Assembly: GCF_003261635.1 (NCBI RefSeq)
Contig: NZ_QFXK01000029.1
Span: 310,001 to 374,000, forward strand
Direction: 5' to 3'
Length of the DNA: 64,000 bases
Source of the DNA: Kribbella monticola
GTDB taxonomy: Bacteria > Actinomycetota > Actinomycetes > Propionibacteriales > Kribbellaceae
Shown: in pieces, positions 1 to 8,634 of the stretch
Layout of the letters: every line of letters starts with the position of its first letter
Numbering within the stretch: the stretch's first letter is position 1
Notes under the pieces: generated by a model
Databases searched by the model: none
What the model was told of the DNA's origin: nothing
The model's input: the letters and a program-made list of their open reading frames with translations, nothing else
Made by a program: the position numbers and the translations under genes

Positions 1-1
1 G

Positions 2-442
2 TGGCAGGCGAGGCTCGAAAGAGTCGGCCTCGATCGGGTCGAGCTGGCCTCGCTGAGCATCAACTACCGAACGCCGGAAGAGGTGATGGCCGAAGCCGAG
101 CCCGTCATCCGCGCCGCTCTGCCGGACGCCAACGTCCCCACTTCCATCCGCAGCAGCGGCGTACCGGTCGTCCACGGATCCAGCGCGGACCTCGACTCGA
201 TCCTCGACACCTGGCTGGCCGAGAATGCCGAAGGCATCGGCTGTGTCATCAGCGCGGACGGAACCCTCCGTACGCCGGACCGCGTGCGCTCCTTGACGCC
301 GGTGCTGTCCAAGGGGCTCGAGTTCGATCTGGTCGTCGTGATCGACCCGGAGTCGTTCGGCGAAGGGATCGAAGGAGCCGTCGACCGCTATGTCGCGATG
401 ACCAGGGCGACCCAGCAACTCGTCGTACTCACCACCGGGTAG
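2..442 (+). CDS. HelD/HelR-type RNA polymerase-recycling helicase, 3' part
   Basis: The open frame enters from outside the window and stops at a TAG, leaving the last ~146 residues. Three superfamily-1 helicase signatures are visible: SINYRTPEEV near residue 20, KGLEFDLVVVID near 105 (motif V) and YVAMTRATQQLVVL at the end (motif VI). The NYRT and KGLEFD forms match UvrD-like HelD/HelR proteins, which bind RNA polymerase and release stalled complexes. HelR members can protect against rifampicin (known for the family). The N-terminal arm and Walker A lie outside the window, so UvrD/PcrA-like helicases are not excluded. Only 3 bases separate it from the convergent ROK gene. Confidence 0.75.
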   Translation, partial: WQARLERVGLDRVELASLSINYRTPEEVMAEAEPVIRAALPDANVPTSIRSSGVPVVHGSSADLDSILDTWLAENAEGIGCVISADGTLRTPDRVRSLTPVLSKGLEFDLVVVIDPESFGEGIEGAVDRYVAMTRATQQLVVLTTG

Positions 443-445
443 GGC

Positions 446-1627
446 TCAGCTCGTGCCGAGCGCGTACTGGGTCCCGGTGACGGCGGCACCGCGGGCCCAG
501 TCGGTGAAGGTGAGCGGGGTGGTGAGGATGGTGAGCTCGCAGCGTTGGACCTCTCGCGGCCCGGGTCGCAGCCGGTCCGCGATCACCTCGTTCAGCGCTG
601 CGGAGTCTGCCAGCGCGGCGACGTCTTCGCCGGCGAGCACGATGCAGGTGGTCTGCAGTGCGCCGGCGAAGGTCGCTATCAGATGCCCGAGGGCCCGGGC
701 CGCCGCGTCGAGCCGGGCGCTCGCGTCCGGGTCGCCGCCGGCGCGAGCGGCGATCAGGCCGGCCATGGTGACAGGCCGGCCGACGGCCGCCGACGCCTGA
801 GCCTCGAAGTCCTCGCGGTTCAGGTACGCGGCCACACACCCACGGTGCCCGAGGCCACAGACAGGTCCCGTCACGTCGACCGGAGCGTGCGCGAGCAGGT
901 GCCCGTTGTCGATCGTCTGCTCGACCGGAACCCCTTCACGGACGACGCCGATGCCCAGCCCGGCACCGACGGTGATCACCCCGAAGGTCGAGTGAGTACG
1001 CCCGGCACCGAACCACAACTGCTCGCGGGCAAGAGCCGCGACGTCGTTGGTGACGATCACCGGCAACCCGGTCCGCTCCCGCAACGGGCCGGCGAGATCG
1101 ACCTCGCTCCAGCCGAGAAAACTTCCTTCGAGTACGACGGACTGGTCGGCCACCACGCCGCCGACGGACACGCCGATACCGTCCAGCGACGGGACCTTGC
1201 GGCCCAGCTTGGTGACGAGCTGAGCGATCACCTTGACCGTGCCGTCGACCGGGACGACCCCATCCACCGGCTCGGGGAGGGCCGCCTTCGCAGTCCCCTG
1301 CACCTCGCCGAAGAGGTCGCAAACCACGCCGTACGCCGTGTCGCCGGTCAGCTTGCAGCCGACCACGTGCCGCGCGCTCGGGATCGCGGTGAGGATCTGC
1401 CGGGGCCGGCCGATCGCGGTGGCGGGGTCGAGATCCTCCGAGGCGATGCCGCCGCCGATCAAGGAGCGGGCGACCCGCGACATCGAGGCGTAGGAGAGGT
1501 TGAGGCGGTCGCCGAGATCACCGCGGGTAGCGGGGCCGTGGACCAACAACTGTTGGGTCACGGCGAACTCACCCGCCGACAGTGATCTCTCGGGCGCCGA
1601 CCGCGCAGGCCTGCTGGTCACTGTCAC
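446..1627 (-). CDS. ROK family transcriptional regulator
   Basis: A 393-residue protein with an N-terminal winged helix (about 20-75) and a C-terminal ROK sugar-kinase fold. It has the glycine-rich ITVGAGLGIGVV loop and a HR-GC zinc region. In the usual CxCGxxGC zinc motif the first and last cysteines are present, but the middle one is Leu (CGLGHRGC). GTG start at 1627. It is divergent from the sugar ABC operon starting at 1855, so it probably represses that operon and responds to a sugar or sugar phosphate. That link is inferred from position. A small dyad sits directly upstream of its start codon. Confidence 0.9.
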   Translation of the reverse strand: MTVTSRPARSAPERSLSAGEFAVTQQLLVHGPATRGDLGDRLNLSYASMSRVARSLIGGGIASEDLDPATAIGRPRQILTAIPSARHVVGCKLTGDTAYGVVCDLFGEVQGTAKAALPEPVDGVVPVDGTVKVIAQLVTKLGRKVPSLDGIGVSVGGVVADQSVVLEGSFLGWSEVDLAGPLRERTGLPVIVTNDVAALAREQLWFGAGRTHSTFGVITVGAGLGIGVVREGVPVEQTIDNGHLLAHAPVDVTGPVCGLGHRGCVAAYLNREDFEAQASAAVGRPVTMAGLIAARAGGDPDASARLDAAARALGHLIATFAGALQTTCIVLAGEDVAALADSAALNEVIADRLRPGPREVQRCELTILTTPLTFTDWARGAAVTGTQYALGTS

Positions 1628-1628
1628 C

Positions 1629-1645
1629 CACTTAGTTTACAAGTG
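1629..1645. promoter_or_regulatory. candidate ROK operator dyad
   Basis: CACTT-N7-AAGTG lies 1 nt upstream of the ROK start codon in the 227-bp divergent region shared with the sugar ABC operon. The arms are only 5 bp, so this is a candidate. The rest of the intergenic region (1646-1841) shows A/T-rich patches at 1670-1700 that could hold the operon promoter; no clear -35/-10 pair was identified. Confidence 0.35.
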
Positions 1646-1854
1646 ACCCTTGTCACACCGGTCATCATGGCTTATTTTCAATCTGACTGTAAATACCTCA
1701 GGGCCGGGATACCTCACTCCGGCTCTCGGGACAGTCGATCAATCGGCTGGCGTCCGTGGGTACGGGGTCACGACAGGGGAGTTCGCGGGCGCCACCCGTT
1801 CGAGCGGTTCGAGCGTGCCGGTGCGCCGCAGTACACCTGGCGGAGGAGACACCC

Positions 1855-2778
1855 ATGGCCACAGCGACCCCGACCCAGCAGCAGGCCAGCCGCCGGAAAG
1901 CCCCGACCGGCTACCGCGACGACACCCGGCTCGCCCTGCTCTTCATCCTGCCCGCCCTGATCGGCTTCGCGGTCTTCATGATCTGGCCGACGCTGCGCGG
2001 TATCTATCTCAGCTTCACCAAGTTCAACCTGCTCACGCCGCCGAAGTTCAACGGCCTGGACAACTACATCCGGATGGTCCAGGACCCGGTGTTCTGGAAC
2101 GCCCTGAAAGTCACCTTGTACTACGTGGTCCTGAACATCGGATTGCAGACAGTGCTCGCTCTCGTCATCGCCGTGATGATGCAGCGGCTCACCCAGAAGA
2201 CCTGGCTGCGCGGCATCGTGCTCACGCCGTACCTGGTGTCGAACGTCGTGGCGGCGATGGTGTTCCTGTGGATCCTGGACTATCAACTGGGGATCGGGAA
2301 CACGATCCTGGCCGGCCTCGGGCTCGACCGGCTGCCGTTCCTGTCTTCCGATACCTGGGTCATTCCGACCATCGCGTTGATCAACGTCTGGCGGCACGTG
2401 GGTTATACCGCGCTGCTGATCTTCGCCGGGCTGCAGCTGATCCCGGAGACCGTTTACGAGGCGGGCAAGATCGACGGGGCGAGCGAAGTACGGATGTTCC
2501 GCAGCATCACCATTCCGTTGTTGCGGCCGATTCTCTCGCTGGTGTTGATCATCACGGTGGTCGGCTCGTTCCAGGTGTTCGACACCGTGGCGATCGCGAC
2601 CCGTGGTGGACCGGTCGATTCGTCCCGGGTGCTGCAGTTCTACATCTACGACGTCGCTTTCGGGCGGTTCCAGTTCGGTTATGCCTCGGCGATGTCGGTC
2701 GCCCTGCTCGCAGTACTGGTGGTCATCACTTTCGTCCAGTACCGGCTCACCCGCGCCGAGTCTTCCGACCTGGCCTGA
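1855..2778 (+). CDS. carbohydrate ABC transporter permease (MalF type)
   Basis: A 307-residue inner-membrane permease with about six transmembrane segments, the first near residues 25-48 after a polar Gln-rich N-terminus. The EAA loop that contacts the ATPase reads EAGKIDGASEVRMFRSITIP, as in MalF/UgpA-type sugar permeases. The ATG at 1855 is chosen because a GGAGGAG ribosome-binding site lies 6 nt upstream; the frame is open farther upstream without support. First gene of a three-gene operon (permease, permease, binding protein). No ATPase gene is nearby, so a shared MsiK-like ATPase encoded elsewhere is likely (inference). The substrate is probably an oligosaccharide but cannot be read from sequence. 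Confidence 0.93.
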   Translation: MATATPTQQQASRRKAPTGYRDDTRLALLFILPALIGFAVFMIWPTLRGIYLSFTKFNLLTPPKFNGLDNYIRMVQDPVFWNALKVTLYYVVLNIGLQTVLALVIAVMMQRLTQKTWLRGIVLTPYLVSNVVAAMVFLWILDYQLGIGNTILAGLGLDRLPFLSSDTWVIPTIALINVWRHVGYTALLIFAGLQLIPETVYEAGKIDGASEVRMFRSITIPLLRPILSLVLIITVVGSFQVFDTVAIATRGGPVDSSRVLQFYIYDVAFGRFQFGYASAMSVALLAVLVVITFVQYRLTRAESSDLA

Positions 2779-2791
2779 AAGGCGACGACAA

Positions 2792-3745
2792 ATGACTACC
2801 GACACCACTCCGCAGGTCGCGACCATCGCGCCTACCACGACGGTTCGTCACGCCGCCCCGAAGGAGCCGCGCAGCTTCAACCCCGGCCGCGCACTCGCCT
2901 GGGCGTTCATGATCTTGGTGATCCTCGTCAGCCTCTTCCCCTTCTACTGGATGCTCCGGACCGCGTTGTCCAGCAACAACGCCTTGTACGCCGGGTCGCA
3001 CAGCCTGCTGCCCGTGCAAGCCTCGGCCGGCGGTTTCGAGCGGGTCTTCGGCCTGCAGACCGGGCAGGAGGCGATCGACGCGGGCGGTGCCGGCCAGGCG
3101 ATCAACTTCTGGCGCTATCTGTTCAACTCCGTCGTCGTCTCGACACTGATCACGGTCGGCCAGGTGTTCTTCTCAGCGATGGCGGCCTACGCATTCGCCC
3201 GGTTGCAGTGGAAGCACCGGGAGAAGGTGTTCGCGTTCTTCCTTGCAGGGTTGATGATTCCGGCCATCTTCACGCTGCTACCGAACTTCGTGCTGATCAA
3301 GCAGCTCGGCCTGGTGGACACGCTGCTCGGGATCGCGTTGCCGACGATGTTCATGACGCCGTTCGCGGTGTTCTTCCTGCGCCAGTTCTTCCTCGGCATC
3401 TCCCGTGAGGTCGAGGAGGCGGCACTGATGGACGGCGCTTCCAAGGTCCGGGTGTTCTTCCGGCTGATCCTGCCGATGTCCGTCGCGCCGATCACCACGC
3501 TGGCGATCCTCACCTACATCGCGTCCTGGAACGAGTACTTCTGGGCGCTGATGGTCAGCTACACCGACAAGTCCCGGGTGCTCACCGTCGCACTCGGGGT
3601 GTTCAAGTCGCAGACGCCACAGACCGGCCCGGACTGGTCGGGGCTGATGGCGGCCACGCTCGTCGCGGCGCTGCCGATGCTGGTGCTGTTCATGCTCTTC
3701 GCGAAACGCATCGTCAACTCCATCGGCTTCAGCGGGATCAAGTGA
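2792..3745 (+). CDS. carbohydrate ABC transporter permease (MalG type)
   Basis: A 317-residue partner permease with about six transmembrane helices and the EAA loop EEAALMDGASKVRVFFRLIL. A soluble insertion of roughly 45 residues follows the first helix, as in MalG/UgpE-type proteins. The ATG at 2792 follows the upstream gene by 13 nt, with a purine-rich AAAGGCGA ribosome-binding site. It pairs with the permease at 1855 to form the channel of a sugar importer, and is co-transcribed with the lipoprotein gene 7 nt downstream. Confidence 0.93.
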   Translation: MTTDTTPQVATIAPTTTVRHAAPKEPRSFNPGRALAWAFMILVILVSLFPFYWMLRTALSSNNALYAGSHSLLPVQASAGGFERVFGLQTGQEAIDAGGAGQAINFWRYLFNSVVVSTLITVGQVFFSAMAAYAFARLQWKHREKVFAFFLAGLMIPAIFTLLPNFVLIKQLGLVDTLLGIALPTMFMTPFAVFFLRQFFLGISREVEEAALMDGASKVRVFFRLILPMSVAPITTLAILTYIASWNEYFWALMVSYTDKSRVLTVALGVFKSQTPQTGPDWSGLMAATLVAALPMLVLFMLFAKRIVNSIGFSGIK

Positions 3746-3752
3746 GGACGTC

Positions 3753-5138
3753 ATGACCAGTCTCAGACACCGGATCCAGGCCGCTGCCGTGGCCGCCGCA
3801 CTCGCCATCGGAGCGTTGACCGCCTGCAGCGGCGGAGGCGGTGGCAGCGCGAACGGGCCGATCGAGTACTGGCTGTGGGACTCGGCCCAGCAGCCCGGCT
3901 ACCAGAAATGCGCCGACGCCTTCCAGCAGCAGAATCCCGGCTTGAAGATCCACATCTCGCAGTACGGCTGGGATGCGTACTGGTCGAAGCTCACCGCCGG
4001 CTTCATCGCCGACACGGCGCCGGACGTGTTCACCGATCACCTGTCGAAGTTCGCGCAGTACGTCGATCTGAAGGTACTGCGGCCGCTCGACGACCTCGGT
4101 CCGACCAGCGACATCTCCGACGGCGACTACCAGCAAGGCCTGGCCGAGCTGTGGAAAGGCCAGGACGGCAAGCGGTACGGCGCCCCGAAGGACTGGGACA
4201 CCATCGCGATCTTCTACAACAACGCGGCACTCAAAGCGGCCGGCGTCGACCCCAGCGAGCTGCAGAACCTGAACTGGAACCCGACCGACGGCGGCACTTT
4301 CGAAAAGCTGGTCGCGCATCTCACCATCGACACGAAAGGAAGGCGTGGCGACGAGGCGGGCTTCGACAAGGCGCATGTGAAGACGCACGGGCTCGCGTCG
4401 GAAGGCTCCGGTGGTGGCGGTTGGGGGCAGACGCAATGGTCCGCGTTCGCCGGCAGCGCCGGCTGGCAGGCGACCGACAAGAACCCGTGGGGCAGCCGCT
4501 TCAACCTCGACAAGCCGGAGTTGCAGAACACACTCAGCTGGTACTTCGGCCTGGTACGCAAGGGCTACATGCCCAGCTACGAAGAGATCGGCGGCGCCAA
4601 CGCGGTCGGTACGGACAAGCAGATCCAGTCCGGTACGGCGGCGCTCGGGCTGAGCGGGTCGTGGATGATCTCGACCTTCACCAAGCTGACCGATGCCGCC
4701 GGCAAGAAACTCGACATCGGCCTGGCGCCGACGCCGATCGGTCCCAGCGGCAAGCGGGCGTCGATGTTCAACGGGCTCGCCGACTCGGTCACGACCTTGT
4801 CCAAGCAGCCGGAGAACGCGGCGAAATGGGTGAAGTTCCTGTCCGGCGCGGAATGCCAGAACATCATCGGCCAGTCCGGCGTGGTCTTCCCCGCCCGCCC
4901 GGCCGGAACGGATCTGGCGATCGCGTACAACAAGAACGAACGCAAACTCGACGTCACACCGTTCACTCAGCAGGTCAAGGACAAGACGACCTTCTTGTTC
5001 CCGGTGACCACCAACGCGGCCGATATCGCCGCCCTGATGGCACCCCGGTTCGACGCGGTCTACATCGGCAGCTCGCCGATCTCCTCGCTGAACAAGCTGA
5101 ACAACCAACTCAACGACCTCTTCAAGGTCGCCCAGTAG
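3753..5138 (+). CDS. ABC transporter sugar-binding lipoprotein
   Basis: A 461-residue extracellular solute-binding protein (cluster B, sugar type). The N-terminus has a basic start, a hydrophobic stretch (8-23) and an LTAC lipobox followed by a Gly/Ser linker, so it should be lipid-anchored outside the membrane. The body has typical features such as DVFTDHLSKFAQY and repeated aromatic residues of the sugar cleft. It is the last gene of the operon 1855-5138, whereas sugar-binding protein genes usually come first; a terminator hairpin follows at once. The gene probably responds to the divergent ROK regulator. Confidence 0.93.
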   Translation: MTSLRHRIQAAAVAAALAIGALTACSGGGGGSANGPIEYWLWDSAQQPGYQKCADAFQQQNPGLKIHISQYGWDAYWSKLTAGFIADTAPDVFTDHLSKFAQYVDLKVLRPLDDLGPTSDISDGDYQQGLAELWKGQDGKRYGAPKDWDTIAIFYNNAALKAAGVDPSELQNLNWNPTDGGTFEKLVAHLTIDTKGRRGDEAGFDKAHVKTHGLASEGSGGGGWGQTQWSAFAGSAGWQATDKNPWGSRFNLDKPELQNTLSWYFGLVRKGYMPSYEEIGGANAVGTDKQIQSGTAALGLSGSWMISTFTKLTDAAGKKLDIGLAPTPIGPSGKRASMFNGLADSVTTLSKQPENAAKWVKFLSGAECQNIIGQSGVVFPARPAGTDLAIAYNKNERKLDVTPFTQQVKDKTTFLFPVTTNAADIAALMAPRFDAVYIGSSPISSLNKLNNQLNDLFKVAQ

Positions 5139-5144
5139 AACGCC

Positions 5145-5179
5145 CCGGCCGGGTGTGTCCAGGTGGCGCACCCGGCCGG
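5145..5179 (+). terminator. hairpin terminator of the first sugar ABC operon
   Basis: CCGGCCGGGTG (5145-5155) pairs perfectly with CACCCGGCCGG (5169-5179) around a 13-nt loop, 6 nt after the binding-protein stop codon. No long U-tract follows, as is common in actinobacteria. It also lies just 3' of the opposite-strand gene ending at 5193. Confidence 0.75.
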
Positions 5180-5192
5180 CCGGCATCCCGTA

Positions 5193-5735
5193 CTACGTGT
5201 CGCCGCTGCCGGCTGTCTGGTCCGCGACCGGTTTCAGGCAATTGGCGAGCACCGACAGAGCCTCGAAGATCTCCTTGTCCTCTGCGGCCGGGACGGGCAG
5301 CGGCGAGGCAGGAAGCATCGCCGCCGCCGCCTCGGCCAGGCCGGCACAACCCCAGCTCCCCGCAACGTCGGCTTCGTAGTACGTCTGGATGGACGTTGTC
5401 GCAGTGGGTGCTTCAAGGGTGGCGACAGCGGTCAGGAGTGCAGGTGCGGTGAGGCTGCCCTGGCTGGCTTCCAGCGCGTGGCTGAGTGCGGCGAGCACCG
5501 ATTCGTCGTACGGGTGGGCCAGCGAGAGCCAGGCTCCTACCACCTGCTCACGCCAGCCGGAGCGGAGCAGGTAGACGACCTCGTCAGGTTGCGCCGCGTC
5601 GACCAGCGCGGCGACCGCCGCGAGCGTCGAAGGACCGGCTTCGAGCGCCTTGATGCCCATCAGCTGACGATAGAAAGGCACCACACAGCGCGCTTCCAGC
5701 TCATTCCAGGATTCGCCACTCACAACCCTGACCAT
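5193..5735 (-). CDS. uncharacterised protein, possibly DUF6000-like
   Basis: About 180 residues from the ATG at 5735; a TTG at 5780 would add 15 residues. No clear ribosome-binding site decides between them. The protein is soluble and Ala/Leu-rich, with a conserved-looking CVVPFYRQLMG segment near the start and LLRSGWREQVVGAWLSLAH in the middle, which recall DUF6000 proteins of Streptomyces (recollection, not a search). It starts about 57 nt after the fused oxidoreductase gene on the same strand and may be co-transcribed with it. Function unknown. Confidence 0.6.
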   Translation of the reverse strand: MVRVVSGESWNELEARCVVPFYRQLMGIKALEAGPSTLAAVAALVDAAQPDEVVYLLRSGWREQVVGAWLSLAHPYDESVLAALSHALEASQGSLTAPALLTAVATLEAPTATTSIQTYYEADVAGSWGCAGLAEAAAAMLPASPLPVPAAEDKEIFEALSVLANCLKPVADQTAGSGDT

Positions 5736-5792
5736 AGGTGTCGAAAGCCGCAGTCCCACCACACTTGCACGGAGTTGCAAACAATTCGGCGG

Positions 5793-6611
5793 TCAGAGCA
5801 GCGGGATGAGCTGGGCTTCCTCGTAGTCGAGGTGGGTGGTGATGGCATCGATCAGGTGGTCGAGGTCTGCGAGGGTCGTGCCTGAGGTGGTGGTGCTGAC
5901 CAGGCGCTGGAGGTCTTCGAGGAGTTCGGCGATCTTGGCGTGTTCGGCGTCGAGTCGCTCGATGGCGGCGGCTGCTTCGGGGTGCTGGGCCAGGATCGAC
6001 GGGAAGAGCATCGTCGACTCGCCGGTGTGGTGGTGATGCAGCCCCTGGCACATCGTCAGGCAGTTGATCCGGAGCTGGGCGCCGAGCGAGGGACCGGCGG
6101 CGGCGAATTCCTTGCGGATCAGCACGAGTTCGCGCCGGAAGAGGTTGTGGATCAGTTTGAGCGACTCCGCGAAGGAACCACGGTGGCCGGGCGGGCCGGT
6201 GACGACCTGGTGCAAGGCGACCACGGGGATGGTCCGGGTGGTCTTCGACTGGTATTCGCCCCAGCCGGGGTCCGCCTCGACCAGGCGCTCGAAGATCTCG
6301 TCGCGCTCGGCATCCCGTAGTACGACGGCGTCGGCTTCGTAGCTGAACAGGCCGGTCTCGACCGTGACTCGTGGGTTGGCGAGGAGGTTGTGGTACCAGT
6401 CCGGGTGCTTGGGGCCGCCGCCGGCCGATCCGATGACGAGGACGCGCTCGCCGTTGTCGGGGTAGTAGCCGAGGACGGTCGTGTGCGGCTTGCCGGAGCG
6501 GGCCCCGGTCGTGGTGAGCAGCAGCAGGCGGGCACCGTCGAAGGGGCCACCCACCTGACCTGCGTTGGCGCGGAATTCGGTGATGATCTGATTGGTGAAG
6601 TCGTTCAGCAT
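5793..6611 (-). CDS. F420-type nitroreductase (DDN family) fused to hemerythrin
   Basis: A 272-residue two-domain protein. Residues ~1-140 match the deazaflavin-dependent nitroreductase (DDN) family, with the FDGARLLLLTTTGARSGK core, LGYYPDNGERVLVIGSAGG and WYHNLLANPRVTVE. Such proteins use F420H2 to reduce nitro compounds or quinones. Residues ~175-272 form a hemerythrin-like bundle with HHHHTGEST, LDAEHAKI and a terminal HLDYEEAQLIPLL, carrying the His/Glu ligands for a di-iron site. The ATG at 6611 has a GAAAGAAGAGA purine tract upstream; a GTG at 6626 is also possible. The combination suggests oxygen- or NO-linked redox sensing or detoxification (inference). Confidence 0.85.
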   Translation of the reverse strand: MLNDFTNQIITEFRANAGQVGGPFDGARLLLLTTTGARSGKPHTTVLGYYPDNGERVLVIGSAGGGPKHPDWYHNLLANPRVTVETGLFSYEADAVVLRDAERDEIFERLVEADPGWGEYQSKTTRTIPVVALHQVVTGPPGHRGSFAESLKLIHNLFRRELVLIRKEFAAAGPSLGAQLRINCLTMCQGLHHHHTGESTMLFPSILAQHPEAAAAIERLDAEHAKIAELLEDLQRLVSTTTSGTTLADLDHLIDAITTHLDYEEAQLIPLL

Positions 6612-6841
6612 TCTCTTCTTTCTCACTGGGATGTTCGGCGAAGGGCAGCACGAAACAACGCGGTGTCAGCGCGTTGTCAGCAAGGAAGAAGGCGGGCCTC
6701 TGGCGGCCCGGGCGGCGCTCAGGGCGCAGCCGGGAACCCAACGAAGTCACGGCACGAGGCCGACCCGGCAGTCATGGGTCGATCCTAGAACACCAGCGGG
6801 TCCACCCTCCGGCGCCGATCGGTGGTGCTAGACAAGGTCCC

Positions 6842-7408
6842 GTGGAGAACGCGCCGCTTCGTGAACGGCTGGTCCAGGTCGGTGTCGAGTTGCTCGAGGA
6901 GGAGGGCCTCGACGCGCTCACCCTGCGCGCGATCACCCGGCGTACGGGGGTGTCCCACGGCGCACCCCGGCGGTACTTCACGACGCACAACGCTCTGCTG
7001 GCCGCGATCGCGGCGACCGGTCTTGCCGATCTCGCCGCCCGGCTCGGGCCGGCCGCCAGCGACACCGCCGTACCGGCCGACCGACGGCTGATCGAGGTGG
7101 GCGTGCGCTACCTGGCCTTCTCGGCGGAGCGTCCGGCGATGTTCGAGCTCATCTTCCGGCACGACCTGCTGGCGGGCGCCGGCGGCAATCTGCGCCAGAC
7201 CTCGCTGCCGCTCTTCGACACCGTCACCGCCCTGATCCAGGAAGCGCTGCCGACGGCAACCGACGCCCGCGAACGTGCCCTGGCGCTCTGGACCAACCTC
7301 CACGGCCTGGCCACCCTCCGCACCACCCACGCCCTGGACATCCTCGACCTCCCCGACAACGACCCGACCGCCTGGATCACCCGCATCGTGCAGACCCACC
7401 TGGCCTGA
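6842..7408 (+). CDS. TetR family transcriptional regulator
   Basis: A 188-residue regulator from the GTG at 6842, with AAGG 4 nt upstream; the frame stays open much farther upstream with no supported start. An N-terminal TetR helix-turn-helix (LVQVGVELLEEEGLDALTLRAITRRTGVSHGAPRRYF, residues 8-45) precedes an all-helical ligand domain of the TetR_C WHG type. It is divergent from the DDN-hemerythrin gene at 6611, with a 230-bp intergenic region, so that gene is the most likely target (inference from position). Confidence 0.85.
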   Translation: MENAPLRERLVQVGVELLEEEGLDALTLRAITRRTGVSHGAPRRYFTTHNALLAAIAATGLADLAARLGPAASDTAVPADRRLIEVGVRYLAFSAERPAMFELIFRHDLLAGAGGNLRQTSLPLFDTVTALIQEALPTATDARERALALWTNLHGLATLRTTHALDILDLPDNDPTAWITRIVQTHLA

Positions 7409-7728
7409 CAGAAAGCCGAATTGATCACGGATTGTCAAAGGGTGCATTCGGGGGGTAGCAGAAACGGTGGTTAATGGTTGAGGTGGCAGGAAAAACTGGG
7501 GAATCCGGGAAAAAAGAAACGAAACGTGTAACGGTCCGTAGGTTGTGACGATAAAAGGTTGAGCGACCAAGCCGGGGGGCTTAGTGGGCGCTCCGGTGCT
7601 TCTTCGGGATCACCGGTGATTGTGGAGGGGGCCCCAGCAGGTGCTCGCCCGGGGCGGGGCGAGCACCTGCGAAGGGGACCAGCGCGGCCGGCCGTTCCAG
7701 GCGCCGCCGGCCCTGTTGCCGAGCGAGT
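7409..7728. other. convergent intergenic region without a gene
   Basis: 320 bp between the convergent TetR and sugar permease genes. It is A-rich between about 7490 and 7560, unlike its surroundings. A perfect 12-bp palindrome (ATCACCGGTGAT) lies at 7609-7620, and a strong hairpin at 7637-7670 is listed separately. No coding frame with a ribosome-binding site was seen. Confidence 0.6.
7637..7670 (-). terminator. hairpin terminator of the second sugar ABC operon
   Basis: A perfect 14-bp inverted repeat, GCAGGTGCTCGCCC (7637-7650) and GGGCGAGCACCTGC (7657-7670), with a 6-nt loop. It lies 59 nt beyond the stop codon of the permease gene at 7729. Confidence 0.75.
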
Positions 7729-8634
7729 TCAGCCCTTGATTCCCACGTTCGCCATTCCTTCGACGAACCGCTTCTGCGCGAAGACGAACATCACGATCAT
7801 CGGCAGCGTCGCCAGCGCCGTACCGGCCATCAGATAAGGCCATTGCACCTCGGCCGGATTCTGCGCGAAGATCGCCAGCCCGAGTTGCAGCGGCCGCATC
7901 GTGTCCGACGTGGTGATCATCAGCGGCCAGAGGAATCCGTTCCAGGCCGCCTCGATCTGGAACACGCAGATCGTGATCAGGGCCGGCTTGATCAGCGGCG
8001 TCATGATCCGCCAGAAGATCCCGAATTCGCCGAGCCCGTCGACCCTGGCCGCCTGGGCCAGTTCGTTCGGCACCGACACGTAGAACTGCCTGGCCAGGAA
8101 GGTGAACAGCGGGGCCGCGCCGAGCGGGATGATGAGTCCCCACCAGGAGTTCAGCCAGCCGATACCGCCCTGGCCGAGGATGTTGTTGCCGCCGAACAGC
8201 GGGATCGACTTCACGATCAGGAACAACGGCACCAGGATGATCTGGAACGGCACCAGCAACAGCAGGATGAAGTAGCTCAGCAGCGCCTTCGATCCCTTGA
8301 TCGGCAGCTTCGCCAGCGCGTAGCCGGCCGTCGTACAGACCGCCAGGGTGAACGCCGTCTCGCCGACCGCGATGAACAGGCTGTTGCGGAAGTACCGCAG
8401 GAACGGTGCCGTCCGCATCGCCTCGACGAAGTTGTGCCAGCGCAATTCGCCCGGCAGCCAGGAGAACTTGGCGATCTCCAAGTCGCTCTTGAAAGCGGTC
8501 AGGACCATCCACAGGAACGGCGTGATCATCAGCAGCGCGCCGACGGTCAGTACGACGTACAGCAGGATCCGGCCGGGTCGCCAAGCCGACGGCGCGGCGA
8601 TCGGAGCGGTCACGGTTGCGCTAGTCATTGACAT
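7729..8634 (-). CDS. carbohydrate ABC transporter permease (MalG type)
   Basis: A 301-residue permease with about six membrane segments and the EAA loop ELAQAARVDGLGEFGIFWRI. The start is the ATG at 8634 or the one at 8628; both lie inside the end of the upstream permease gene (stop at 8623-8621), so the two are translationally coupled. Last gene of a binding protein-permease-permease operon read right to left (10836 to 7729) and followed by a hairpin terminator. No ATPase gene is present. Substrate unknown. Confidence 0.92.
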   Translation of the reverse strand: MSMTSATVTAPIAAPSAWRPGRILLYVVLTVGALLMITPFLWMVLTAFKSDLEIAKFSWLPGELRWHNFVEAMRTAPFLRYFRNSLFIAVGETAFTLAVCTTAGYALAKLPIKGSKALLSYFILLLLVPFQIILVPLFLIVKSIPLFGGNNILGQGGIGWLNSWWGLIIPLGAAPLFTFLARQFYVSVPNELAQAARVDGLGEFGIFWRIMTPLIKPALITICVFQIEAAWNGFLWPLMITTSDTMRPLQLGLAIFAQNPAEVQWPYLMAGTALATLPMIVMFVFAQKRFVEGMANVGIKG

